Positions 31,356-42,810 of a stretch of 64,000 nt of DNA are shown here, one piece after another (position 1 is the stretch's first letter; the number at the start of each line of letters is the position of its first letter). The DNA is taken from contig CAKMRJ010003334.1 in assembly GCA_928212115.1 (NCBI GenBank), positions 102,019,650 through 102,083,649 of the forward strand, in the 5' to 3' direction. Position numbers and translations under genes: made by a program. This DNA comes from Lactuca virosa (Eukaryota; Streptophyta; Magnoliopsida; Asterales; Asteraceae). Below the pieces are notes generated by a model. The model was not told the origin of the DNA. It ran no database searches and saw only the letters and a program-made list of their open reading frames with translations.

Positions 31356-32143
31356 TGTTGGGTTTTCAGCACCATAACACTCAAATGGTGCACATGCAAC
31401 CCTAGACGCTTTGGATCTATGTTTTCTCTAATTATACATGCATTTTCAATTTTCCAATGCATACATCCTAACTAGCATACAATGGATGATATACAATATA
31501 AAACTCATAATTAGATGAATACCTCTTCATGTAGTTGTAGTTCTTGGCGTTAGAAAGCTTTAGCACCTCAAGTGTGATGCCTCTAATGTGTCACAAACAC
31601 CAAATGCAAGAGGAGACTTGAGAGAATAAGCTAGTTAGCACAAAATCAATATTACTCTCTTAGAATGAATGGGGTAACTGATTTTAGGTCTAGGGGATTC
31701 CTTTTATAGTGTTTCAAAGGCTAGGGTTTCATCCATGAAAACCCTAATGCACCATGACCTTTCATATTACTTAGGCTCCATCGGTTAAACCTCGATGGAC
31801 TATCCATGGACTATCACGTTGGTTTAGCCCATCCTAGTTAACCATGGATCATTGGCCCACACTATAAGAATCATTGATTTACTTAATCAGTCCCCGTATA
31901 TTTAATTAGTCTCTTTTGATCACCAAATTAATTCCAAACTAATTCTTGATCAATACTAATTAAATAATATGATTTATCAATTAATATATTATTCTTATAA
32001 TATATTAATAAATCACAAATAACCTTATTCTCAAAAGTTCATCCTATCAAATTGCACTGGTGAAGGAAACCCAAAAGGACCATGCTACAATCGGGTCAAG
32101 TACATCCTAGTTATAGTTATGGTCTTAGACACTAAATCCAACA
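31356..32143 (-). repeat. 3' LTR of element G, 788 bp
   Basis: Minus strand: begins TGTTGGATTTAGTG at 32143 after the polypurine tract and ends AAACCCAACA at 31356. It contains an inner ATTAATATATTA-rich section and CCATGGATAGTCCATG-type inverted text near 31795. Confidence 0.95.
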
Positions 32144-32160
32144 GTCTCTCACTTGGATAA
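32144..32160 (-). other. Polypurine tract of element G
   Basis: Minus strand TTATCCAAGTGAGAGAC directly precedes TGTTGGATTTAG. The related element D has ATCCAAGTGGGAGAC in the same place (50477-50491). Confidence 0.85.
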
Positions 32161-33014
32161 GTCTAATAACTATAACTGCCAATGCAACTTCAGGATCCGA
32201 TTAACAATCGTAGCTTTCCAAAGCCACTTTCGAACTCTGACCTAGTCAGTGACGCGTCCTTTAGATAAGGGATCATATATTCCTCTGTTCTTCAATATAT
32301 CATGAAGACAAATACATGGAACATAGTCATACTTATTGTCCTGCAATTTGTTTCCCGATTTCCGATTTGTCTGACATGTAACATAATTGAACACATCAAT
32401 TTAGTTATGACCGGGCCCGAAACATAAGTCAAAACAAAATCAACAAGGGGCCCAAGATATCGCTTTTAATCCTCTTAGGATCAAAGAAACATATAAAGTT
32501 CGACATTATATGCTTGTACTACCTACTCATTAAATCATGCACAACGATACGTTTTATAACATCAAGTTACTAATGCGTTTCGTATCATCAATGTACAACC
32601 AATTCGTAGTCAACAAATCATATATCTTAGTTTGAAGACTATATGATATTATCGTCTCACAATCACTCGTGATAAATTCCATGAAGTGATTCAGGTGAGC
32701 ATGGGTTTAATCCAATACTCAAATCTTATTTCAGGAGCACTCATGAACTTTGTAGCATACTTTTGCTATGTCTAACACCTTAGACAATCTACAAGCCAAA
32801 TTCATGACAGTCTAACCTCATAACCTACTTCCAAAGAATGATTAACTGTGGATAGTTTGAATAATCTTATTATTCTGGAAGTCAAAACATGCAAAAGTGA
32901 AACAATAGTAAATAATTGACACAAGACAATAACTTTACTTATAAATAAAACTCCTTTTATTCAATCATCAAATGTAAATTACAATTTAGCTATTGTAAGT
33001 TTGAAAATATTTAT
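32161..33014 (-). other. 3' untranslated region of element G
   Basis: About 850 bp lie between the RNase H stop and the polypurine tract, with no open frame of note. It resembles 49648-50477 of element D, which confirms family membership. Confidence 0.6.
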
Positions 33015-36000
33015 CTACTCACTAAAACTAATATCGTCCGTTAGCCTGATGCCCTTTGTATGCTGCAAGTGCCTGACCCTACTCAGTCCCTTCGTAAGGG
33101 GATCTGTTGGGTTGTCCTCTGACAATATCCTCTTCACCACGAGGTGTCCTTCTTCTACTTGATGTCTTATGAAGTGGTACTTTCTGTCGATATGCCTGGA
33201 TCTACCATGATCTCTCAGTTCCTTGGTTAAGGCAACCACACCTTCATTATCGTAAAAAATCTCCACATGCTCCTTTATGGATGACACAACTCCAAGGTGT
33301 CCGATGAAGTTTTTCAACCATATCGCCTCTTTCGATGCTTCGCTCGCTGCTATGTTCTCTGATTCACACGTTGAATCGACCATAGTCTCCTGCTTGGAAC
33401 TTTTCCATGTTACTGCTCCTCCATTTAGGGTAAACACCCAGCCCGAATGAGAGCGCAAATTATCTCCGTCGGTCTGAAAACTGGCGTCACAATACCCTGT
33501 CACTCTCAGGTCATCACTCCCACCGAGGGTTAGAACCCAGTCCTTAGTCCTCTGCTGGTACTTGAGAATGTTCTTTACTACAGTCCAGTGAGCTCTACCA
33601 GGATTCCCTTGATATCTACTGACCATGCTCAAAGCAAAGGCCAAATCAGGGCGAGTACAAGTCATAGCATACATGATCAAGCCAACTGCGGAAGCATATG
33701 GAACTCGACTCATCCCCACTATCTCAGCCTTTGTACTCGGACTCTGACTCTTACTCAGTTTGGTATTGCTTTGGATAGGTAACTCACATTTCTTGGAGTT
33801 CTCCATCCTGAAACGCTTCAACACCTTGTCCAAGTAGGTACTTTTACTAAGTCCTATTAGTCTTTACTCTTGTTTCTCAATATCCTTATCCCTAGAATAT
33901 AGGCAGCTTCTCCATGGTCCTTCATAGTGAAACACTTCCCAAGCTAGGAATTAACCTCCTGTAAGGTTGGGATGTCAATTCCTATGAGTAGTATGTCATC
34001 CACATACAACACCAGAAAGCTTACTATACTCCCACTAGATTTGACATATACACAGGACTCATCCTTGCTTCTCGAAAATCCAAACTCTTTGACTTTCTCA
34101 TCGAAACAAAGATTCCATCTACGAGATGCTTGTTTCAATCCATAAATGGATTTCTCAAGCTTATACACTCTATTAGAGTACTTTGCATTGACAAAAACCT
34201 CTGGCTGACACATGTAAATATCCTCAACCAACTTTCCATTAAGGAAAGCGGTTTACATCCATTTGCCATATTTCATAGTCATGAAATGCAGCTATGGCTA
34301 GCATAACCCTTATAGATTTAATCTTTGCTACTGGTGAGAAGGTCTCATCATAGCCAACTCCCTGAGTTTGAGTAAAGCCCTTCGCAACCAGTTGTGCCAT
34401 ATAGGTGTGTACTTTCCGATCCATGACGGTCTTCTTCTTGAAGATCCATTTAAACCCGACTGTCTTACGACCCGGTACATTGTCAACCAAGTTCCAAACT
34501 TGATTGTCATACATGGACTGAATCTCGCTGTCCATTGCCTCTTTCCATTTAGCAGACTCAGGGCCTGCCATGGCTTCCTTGTAGCTATTAGGTTCATCCA
34601 GATTTATCAATGTGCTATCACTGATAAATGTATCACCCTCAGATGTTATATGAAAACCATATAACACAGGTGGAACACTAACTCTACTAGAACGTCTTAG
34701 AGGTATGGACTGGTCAATCGGTTTAACAGGAGTTTCCTCCTCAGGTTGAGCGCTAGTGTTTAAGGTTCCTTCATCACTTAACTCTTGAAGCTCTTCAAGG
34801 TCAATTCGCCTCCCAATGTCCTCTTGGTATATGAGTTCTCTCTCTCGAAAGACTCCTCTCCTTGCAACGAAGACAACATTGTCACTCGGTCTATAGAAGA
34901 GATATCCAAAGGATTTCTGTGGGTAGCCGATGAAAACACATCGCTCACTACGAGGTTCGAGCTTGTCGTGAGTCTCACGTCTCACAAAAGCCTCGCAACC
35001 CCAAACTTTGATGTGATCCAACGAGGGAACCTTTCCTGTCAACATCTCGTGAGGTGTTTTGGCAACCTTCTTGGTAGGGACTAGATTAAAGATATAGGCG
35101 GCAGTCTCTAAGGCATACCCCAAGAATGAGATAGGTAACGAAGCTCGACTCATCATGGAACGAACCATGTCCAACAAGGTCCGATTGCGCAACTGCGGTG
35201 TCCTAGGTGGCGTCAACTGTGAAACAATTCCACATTCCTTAAGATAGTCTAGGAACTCGATACTAAGATACTTCTTGTTTAAACTCTTTGAACTTTTCAA
35301 AAGTTTGTGACTTATGCTTGATTAAGTAAATATACCGACATCTACTATAATCATCAGTAAAAGTCACATATAAGCGGTTAGCATCCCTTGTGGTGGTTCT
35401 GAAGGGTCCACAAACATCTGTGTGTATGAGATCCAACAAACCCTCACCCCTTTCACAAGTACCAGTGAAGGGTGACTTGGTTATCTTTCCAAGCAAACAA
35501 GATTCGCTAGTGTCATCCGATTTCAAATCGAATGACTCCAAACTCCAGTCTTTTGGAGTTGGCCTATGCGCTTCTTGTTGACATGTCCAAGACGACAATT
35601 CCACAAGCATGCATTGTCCAAAACATTGGACGAATCAATATTCAACACATTATTTCCTAAGTTATCTATAACCATCACAATTTCATATATACCATTACAA
35701 GGTAATGCTTCAAAATAAAATACACCATTATAATAAGCATTAATACTACCAACTTCATTATTATAAGAAAAGGTAAAACCTTATTTATACAAATTGTGAA
35801 AGGAAATAATATTTCTCGTCATATCTGACGAGTAAAAATAATTATTCAAATCTAAATTTAACCCACTACTAAGCAATAAAGAGTAAACTCCAATCTTGGT
35901 CACAGGCAACACTTTTCTATTCCCCATGACTAAGTTTATCTTCCTGTGCTCCACATCCCTACTTCTATTTAGTCTCTGCATATCATAACAATTGTGAATA

Positions 36001-36061
36001 CCACAACCTATATCAAGGACCCAAGAATTAGCATGTGATGAGTTATTAGACAGATAGTGTA
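33015..36061 (-). pseudogene. Copia pol of element G (PR-INT-RT-RH), broken
   Basis: Minus strand, several frames. Protease: WVLDIGC (about 36005-36025), so the DSG site reads DIG. Pre-integrase: INLVMGNRK ... RNIISFHNLY. Integrase: the first catalytic Asp in HTDVCGPFR is present. Compared with element D, 56 bp holding the second Asp segment (SDRGG) are missing near 35270, and 18 bp coding NGVAER with the catalytic Glu are missing near 35190. RT (34239-34600 and 33944-34231) keeps YGLKQASRRWN and YVDDILLIG. RNase H (33833-33015) keeps YCDASFQ, CESENIAASE, FYDNEG and HGRSRHIDRKYHFIR. The long open tail (272 codons) shows the 3' part decayed least. Integrase is certainly dead; the protease change probably also kills. 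Confidence 0.9.
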
Positions 36062-36109
36062 AATACCTGCGAAGGTGGGCTTTATCTTCCCATCCTTAAT
36101 ATCCTGCAA

Positions 36110-36967
36110 CTATTTGGGGCAGCTTCGTTTCCAGTGCCCTTTTTCATGACAGTGGAAGCACTCTGCATCCTTTGGATTGGTAGAGAGATTAGCAGAACCA
36201 GTTTTGGTCCCACTGGAAGAGGATCCACCAAGAGACTTTCCCTTGCGGCTCTTAGAAGGAGCCTTCCTCTTCTTCCTTTTCCCATGTCCAATTTCCAGAA
36301 CAGGGGAAATAGCAGTAGGAGTAGGTACAACCGACTTGCCTTTCAAGTTGCTTTCTGCAGTTCTTAGAAGGCCTTTAAGCTTGCTAAGAGTGACCTCCTC
36401 CTTGTTCATATGATAGGTCATTCTGAACTGATCATAACCAGAAGGAAATGAGTGTAGGATGATATAAATGGCCAAGTCTTCATCGATGTTCACATTCAAC
36501 TTCAGCAAGCGATCCATATATCTCTACATCTTTTGCAAGTGGGCCGTGATGGACTCTCCATTCTTCATCTTGGTTGTGATCATGGAGGCAATGATCGCAT
36601 ACCTCTTTTGCCGAGCACTTTGATGGTACCTTTCCATTAAATATTAGTGCATTTCGAAGGGCCATAAGTCCTCATAGGACTTTTGAAGCTCAACAGTCAT
36701 GGTAGCAATCATTATACACGACACCTTTGTCGCGTCCCTCTCATGAACCCTGTATTCCTCGATTTGTTCGGGAATAGCTTTTTGTTCATCAATCTCCTTC
36801 AGCTCTTTATCCAGGACATATTCTTCGTCCTCATAGCGAAGGGCCATACGAATGTTTCTTATCCAATCGTTAAAGTTTGACCCATCGAAGATAGTTCTCC
36901 CAACAAAATTCATGAGGGAGAATGAGCCTGAAGGGTTGGAGTTTGAAGCATTGTTTGGAATAGACAT
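36110..36967 (-). pseudogene. Copia gag of element G with CCHC knuckle, two nonsense codons
   Basis: Minus strand from the ATG at 36967 (MSIPNNASN): FVGRTIFDGSNFNDWIRNI, EQKAIPEQIEEY, then LQKSYEDLWPF and a stop near 36643. The same frame goes on (YLMERYHQSARQKRYAII) to a stop near 36518, then to the end at 36110: LHSFPSGYDQFRMTYHMNKE, KLKGLLRTAESNLKGK, a basic Lys/Arg stretch and the knuckle CFHCHEKGHWKRSC. This is the UBN2-type gag usual for Tork-like elements. Apart from the two stops the frame is continuous, so an intact version would be ~285 residues. The downstream protease lies in a different frame or after the stop at 36110. Confidence 0.88.
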
Positions 36968-37745
36968 CTGAAAAGAAAAAGAACAAAGTTTTGATTAGAT
37001 GAGAATCCTTAATATAACACCCAAATGAAATATTAAGGCTAGGACCCAACACAATATTTTACAATTCGGAAGAGGGATGCCGTAATCCAATTGCAAAATA
37101 TTTGAAGGTAGGTAAATGACGATTTACCAATTTCCAACATGAAAAACGAAATTGATTATTAAGTTTTAATTGGATTGAAATTCCTAGATTCTTTTGAGAT
37201 TTATTTAACTTTTCAATGTCATGTTTAAATCTCGATTGTGCCCGTCAAGTTTGTGACTGTGATGCCGAGGATCACATACAAGGTGTGATAAACCATGCAA
37301 ATGTGCTTGGTACTCTTAATGTTATAAATCACCTAATTAATGTGCCGGTTAACCATACACGCTCCATTGATCTATGACTAACATCAAGCTACCCTTTGCT
37401 ACACTTTCCAGTCCTAGATTAGTGTGTCGGTTAACCACACATACTCCACTAACGACTTAGCAAGGTGCAAAGTGCAATTTCATGGAATAACACCATTTTC
37501 ACATTTTCCTAAAGTAACTAAGATTGGGAATTTAATAAAAGTTCAGTTACTTTATAATTATCATTATACTTTTAACGAGAATTAATGTCCTATCCTAGGC
37601 GTTCGGCTAATGACCCTCCACCAGTCAAGGAAGCGGCAGGTGAGAGTGGACACCCATTAAACTGCCATTTTATAGGCAGTAACCTTATACCCCCCTTATA
37701 GACCGGCTACGTGAATGAGGCCTACTAACGATAAGACTGACTTGT

Positions 37746-37810
<65 letters not shown>

Positions 37811-38458
37811 AAACTATTAATATTATAATAGTATAAGGGTTGAATTTTAAACTTTTAAAATTCTAAGGTTTGGAATTAAATGTTTCATTATGTGAGACTT
37901 TACAAATTCCAAAACTTGAGGGAAAGTTTTGTAACTTTCAAAACTTTTAGTTTCCATAACGTATGAAAACTTATGAGTTATTAATGTTCATGAATGAGAC
38001 TCTTCACATAACTTGAGGACAAGTTACAAAAACTCACTTCAAGAACAACTTAAATCAATTTTAACTAATCACATTATCATATAATATACTATTGATCTAA
38101 TCTAACTCATATAGCAAGGCAATTCATATTAAATAATACAAATAATTACTTATTATCTTAAAATTTGACAATTGTCCTTTAAGATGAGGATCATCATTAC
38201 CAAATCAGAAAATACATTTTTTATGATTACAAAAAAGTTTGTGGTAATGATCCTTAACCAATTCTGGCCAAGTACTCGAAGTTGTGCAACCAGAAGCATC
38301 TACTAGACGAGTACATGAACATGACTCGTTGATTTGCGCTTTTACAGAGTGGACTCGTTGAGTCAGCCAGTGGAATCGACGAGTTCATCAGTCAGAGGCC
38401 AGAAAATCGATTTTTCCAGCTTTGAAAATTAGCAAGCATCAAATATAACATAAAACAA
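36968..38458 (-). other. 5' leader of element G
   Basis: Non-coding sequence of ~1.5 kb between the primer-binding site and gag. It holds a long TA microsatellite (37748-37806), GTGCCGGTTAACCACAC-like repeated text (37340-37445), and near 38300-38390 words of the AACTCGNCGAGTT type (GACTCGTTGAGTC, ATCGACGAGTT). I see no gene. Confidence 0.6.
37748..37806. repeat. TA dinucleotide microsatellite, ~59 bp
   Basis: An uninterrupted (TA)n run of about 29 units lies in the leader of element G. Likely hypervariable; in assemblies its length is unreliable. Confidence 0.95.
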
Positions 38459-38473
38459 CCTATCTCTGATACA
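38459..38473 (-). other. Degenerate primer-binding site of element G
   Basis: The minus strand reads TTGTATCAGAGATAG two bases after the LTR end, against TTGGTATCAGAGC in elements A and B. One G is lost or changed and the end differs, so priming by initiator tRNA-Met would be weakened or the site has decayed. Confidence 0.6.
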
Positions 38474-38475
38474 AC

Positions 38476-39263
38476 TGTTGGGTTTTCAGCACTATAACAC
38501 TCCTATGGTGCACATGCAACCCTAGATGCTTTGGATCTATGTTTTCTCTAATTATACATGCATTTTCAATTTTCCAAAGCATACATCCTAACTAGCATAC
38601 AATGGAGGATATACAATATAAAACTCATAGTTAGATGAAGACCTCTTGATGTAGTTGTAGTTCTTGGCCTTAAAAAGCTTTAGAACGTCAAGTGTGATGC
38701 CTCTAATGTGTCACAAACACCAAATGCAAGAGGAGCCTTGAGAGAATAAGCTAGTTAGCACAAAATCAATATCACTCTCTTAGAATGAATGGGGTAACCA
38801 ATTTTGGCTCTAGGGGGTTCCTTTTATAGTGTTTCAAAGGCTATGGTTTCATCCATGAAAACCCTAATGTACCATGACCTTTCATATTTCTTAGGCTCCA
38901 TGGGTTAAACCTTCATGAACTATCCATGGACTATCACATTGGTTTAGCCCATCCTAATTAACCATGGATCATTGGCCCACACTATAAGAATCATTGATTT
39001 ACTTAATCAATGCCCGTATATTTAATTAGTCTCTTTTGATCACTAAATTAATTCCAAACTAATTCTTGATCAATACTAATTAAATAATATGATTTCTCAA
39101 TTAATATATTATTCTTATAATATATTAATAAATCATAAATAACCTTATTCTCAAAAGTCCATCCTATCAATTTGCACTGGTGAAGGCAACCCAAAAGGAC
39201 CATGCTATAATCGGGTCAAGTACATCCCAATTATAGTTATGCTCTTAAACACTATATCCAACA
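38476..39263 (-). repeat. 5' LTR of element G, 788 bp
   Basis: Same length as the other LTR, TG...CA ends, about 43 hand-counted substitutions, no indel seen. Confidence 0.95.
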
Positions 39264-41059
39264 GAAGAACATACGTCATTCGAGGGGGAGAATGGAAATG
39301 TGAATGATGATTCGGATGTGCAGTCAGAGTTTGAAGAAGTGAATGTTAAATTGGATCCAACATATGATCCAAATTACCCTCCATTGACCAAATGGACCAA
39401 AGATCATCCAAAAACTCAAGTCATATAGATTCGTCTTCAGGAGTTCTTACGAGAGCACAACAAAATACGAAGCGAACTGCATTCTTGTCTAAAGTGGAAT
39501 ATTGCATGTTTAACTCGTTTATCTCCAAAATTGAACCCAAAAATGTTCAGATTGTTCTTGATCATTCTGATTGGGTGCAAGCGAAGCAGGAGGAGCTAAT
39601 TAAATTCGAACGAAACAAGGTATAGAGACTTATTCCCACTCCAAATGATGCATCTGTTGTTAGTCTAAAATGGGTATTTCGCAACAAGCTAGATAAAGAG
39701 GGAATTGTGATAAGAAACAAGGTGCGACTCATTGTTAAGGGATATTTTCAGGAAGAAGGTATCGACTACGAAGAAACCTTTGCACCTGTTGCAAGGTTGG
39801 AACCTGTTCGTATCTTTCTGGCGTACGCAGCACACAAGAACTTTGAAGTATATCAGATGGATGTTAAGTGTGCATTATTAAATGGGGAACTAGAAGAAAC
39901 AGTGTATATGGAACAACCACCAGGGTTCATAAACGAAAAGTATCCGAACCACTATTACATTCTGGACAAGGCAATTTACAGTCTAAAGCAAGCTCCAAGA
40001 GCATGGTATGAAACTCTAACTCACTTTTTAAAACAGGCGAAATTTAAACAGGGATCAGTAGACCCAACCTTCTTTAGCAAGAAAGATGGTGACCACTTGA
40101 TGATTGTCCAAATCTACTTTAATGACATCATCTTCGGATCAACTAACCCCAGCTTAACAGCTGAGTTCCGAAAGTTGACGGAAACTAAGTTTGAGATGAG
40201 CTCCATGGGTATATAAGACAGAGTCAGGAAGGTATCTTTATCAATCAAGAGGCTTATACAAAGACCTTACTCTCAAAGTTTGGAATGGTGGGAGATTCGA
40301 AGGTGAAGGTTCCAATGGCATTCGGAACGAAACTAACTCCGTCTCTGGACAAGCCAGCTGCTGATATGACACTCAATCGTCAAATGATAGGTTCATTGAT
40401 GTATCTGACTGCCAGTCAACCAGATATCATGTTTATGTTTGATGTTGTGCCAGATTTCAAGCGAATCCTCACGAACCCAAATGCTTGCTATTAAGAACAT
40501 CTTCAGGTATCTCAAGCGAACATCCTCACTATGTATATGGTACCCTTCAAGTTCAGGTTTCTTTCTACAAGCGTTTTTCAGATGCAGATCCAGGAGGTTG
40601 CGGTTTAGATCGAAAAGTACAACGGGAGGATGCCAATTCCTTGATGGCAAACTCGTAATTTGGCAATCTAAAAAGCAAACTTGTGTATCCCTTTTAACTG
40701 CTATAGTAGAGTACATAGCCACTGCCTCTTGTACTTCACAAGTAATCTGGATTCAACGTCAGCTTCGTGACTATGGCATCAACATGAAGCGAATCTCTTT
40801 ATATTTCGATTCTGAGAGCGCTATTCATATTTGTCACAACCCAATGTGGCACTCAAAGACCAAACATATTGCATTGCGGTATCACTTCTTCAAAGATCAT
40901 GTGGAAGATGGAAATGTTGAGATACACTTTGTAAGATCCATTGATCAGTTAGCCGACATCTTCACGAATGCCTTGCCTGAGCAAACCTTTAATCACATTC
41001 TTCAAGGCTTAGGAATGACAGAGGCTGAATCTGTTCTGAGACCACTTTCGCAGTCATAA
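39264..41059 (+). pseudogene. RT-RNase H part of element B pol, broken
   Basis: This resumes the linker interrupted at 31355 (the first five bases are the duplication). After the linker TYDPNYPPLTKWTKDHP the RT domain runs 39470-40216: WVFRNKLDKEG, GIDYEETFAPVARLE, YQMDVKCALLNGELEE, LKQAPRAWYETL. The catalytic YVDD reads YFND (about 40118), which removes one metal-binding Asp. A stop follows at 39622. After MSSMG the frame is lost (40216), regained at 40285 and shifted again near 40490 and 40590. RNase H keeps KSTTGGCQFL, FDSESAIHICHNP and HSKTKHIALRYHFFKDH and ends at 41059. Inactive; similar in sequence style to element C. Confidence 0.9.
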
Positions 41060-41083
41060 AGTTTTAATAGACCAGCGAATAGG

Positions 41084-41208
41084 TGCGAACGCTCGCAGTA
41101 ATTCGCAGACAATTGTTCATCCGCGAACGCTCGCAGTAACTCGTAGTCAACTGTTCACGCTGCGAACCGGTGCGAATGTTCGTAGTGACTCGTGGTCTAC
41201 TGTTCATT
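41084..41208. repeat. Three ~39-bp repeats with GCGAACGCTCGCAGTAA
   Basis: Units start near 41085, 41123 and 41162 and share GCGAAC, TCGCAGTAA or TCGTAGT and TGTTCA. Each unit has facing GCGAA/TTCGC-type words. They lie just after the pol stop of element B. Confidence 0.75.
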
Positions 41209-42700
41209 TATGGTTAGGAACTTCATGTATCCTTTGTACATTTTCTTTATTTCTTTTTACTTATTTATGTTTTTATTTCTTTTTCAGAAAAACAAAAAGC
41301 CAAAAATATTTTATTCTGTTTTTTTCTTTTTTAGAATATTGAAAATCCAAAAATATTTTACTTCTTTCTGTTTTTATTTCTTTTTCAGAAAAAAAAACAA
41401 AAATATTTTCTTTATTTATTTCTTTTTGAAAAGTATTTAAAAATACCAAAAATATTATATAATTGAGCAGATTTGAAGGAAAATATTTTGAAGATCTCAA
41501 TTACGAAAGATGGGGCAGGTATAAATTTTATAATCTACGCACTGGCTACGTGTCCCTAGAAGCATGATGTTGCGTGTAGTCTGAAGCCTTAAAGACTCTA
41601 TGTTGAAGCCTTAATGATTCGATAACACCAATCGTTTCTTCCCAAGTAGGCCGTTTATTCACATAAGTCATGAGGTACCTTACTCTTCTCACTATGAGTT
41701 AAGAGTTAACTGCTTGGTCACTTTCGCATAGCAGAGGTACACTATTTCTTGGAACCACCTCTCACCATTTCTCCATCACTTTTGCATTCATGAAAGTAAC
41801 CCTTGAGACTCTCAGATATTACCACTGAGGTTTATAGTTATAACAACCTCTGTGTTGATGATCTTAAATTCGTTATTACCACGAATTGAGTGAAACCCAA
41901 AATCCAACACACATTTACGAATTGACAGTGAACGTATTAAATGTTCTAGCCTATTCACCATGGAATTAACGAATGTCCACCTTTGTAGTCAGTACCATGA
42001 AATCTCTTTTTTCTTTTTGTGTGATCTTAATGAGACGTTCTAGACCTAAGACGTTTCTTCCCAATAGATCCAATTTTTTTTAAGGTTATAAATGTTTATC
42101 CAGGTTACTCAAAATAATTCAAAAGCATACTTATTTTTGTGGCTACACCGGTCAGACAAATACTTTATCCGAACGTTCGGCCATATATCAAGTTTCGTAG
42201 TTTGGTTGAAGATTAAGCCACCCTTAAATCATTATGAAAAGATGTCTTTCAATATTTCTTAACAAACAGGTGATCGTAATTCAACGGGAAACCACACAGA
42301 CACTTTAGATCATTACCCGGGATCCACTGCTTCATGTCTTAATAAGACACCACTAGAATCCCACATAATTTTGATTTATTTCTTTATCTTTGGCACACTC
42401 TCGCACGAAGATCCTTGTGATTTTCCCAAGTCTGGTTCGTGGTACTTATACTTTCTTTTAGTTTCACAAAACAGTTGGTGGCACATAATTGCAAACGATG
42501 GTTCATGATAAAACTGCGAACGGGTGAAAATGAAGCGGCATTTTAAAAGGATAAGGTTTGATTTGGGTGTGTGATTTTCAAAACCGACGCTTCCTTTTCT
42601 CCGCCTGACACGCGTCACAGCTGTCAGTCATGTTTTTTTAGGCGACGTTTTATCATTAAAACGCAACCGTCACCTATGATTTCTCTCTCCTGTCTAATGG
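41209..42700 (+). other. Post-pol spacer of element B
   Basis: No gene. From 41225 to 41460 pyrimidine tracts ending in AG (TTTATTTCTTTTTCAG, TTTCTTTTTTAG) alternate with CCAAAAATATTTT blocks, as in element A. The rest is unremarkable until about 42590-42700, where GACACGCGTCACAGCTGTCAG and ACGTTTTATC precede the TATA box like a plant promoter. Confidence 0.45.
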
Positions 42701-42707
42701 TATAAAG
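42701..42707 (+). promoter_or_regulatory. Internal TATA box before the third gene of element B
   Basis: GGTATAAAGAG lies 110 bp upstream of the first ATG of the third gene (42811), preceded by TTTCTCTCTCCTGTC. Spacing is close to that in element C (116 bp). Confidence 0.5.
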
Positions 42708-42810
42708 AGTTTTTTGCGATTCATTATCACTCACCACTCTAAAAAGATTTTGACAATTCTCTGGCGATTTTTGTATTTCTACTATTCATCTCCTTCACCA
42801 ACAAGCATCA

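Larger units (their letters stand above)
31356..39263 (-). mobile_element. Element G: full-length Tork-like Ty1/copia element nested in element B, minus strand, TSD GAAGA
   Basis: Two LTRs of exactly 788 bp (31356-32143 and 38476-39263) flank it. The 5 bp on each side are GAAGA (31351-31355 and 39264-39268). In minus orientation it has a primer-binding-like site, a long leader with an AT microsatellite, gag, pol and a polypurine tract. By hand I count about 43 differences between the LTRs (near 5.5 percent, excluding possible miscounts), so the insertion is not very recent. Element D at 46651-51255 is a relative. Confidence 0.95.

Noticed and set aside
34368..35084. Plus-strand frames of ~98 codons opposite the pol of element G
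   Set aside because: They are antisense shadows of the integrase and RT coding text.
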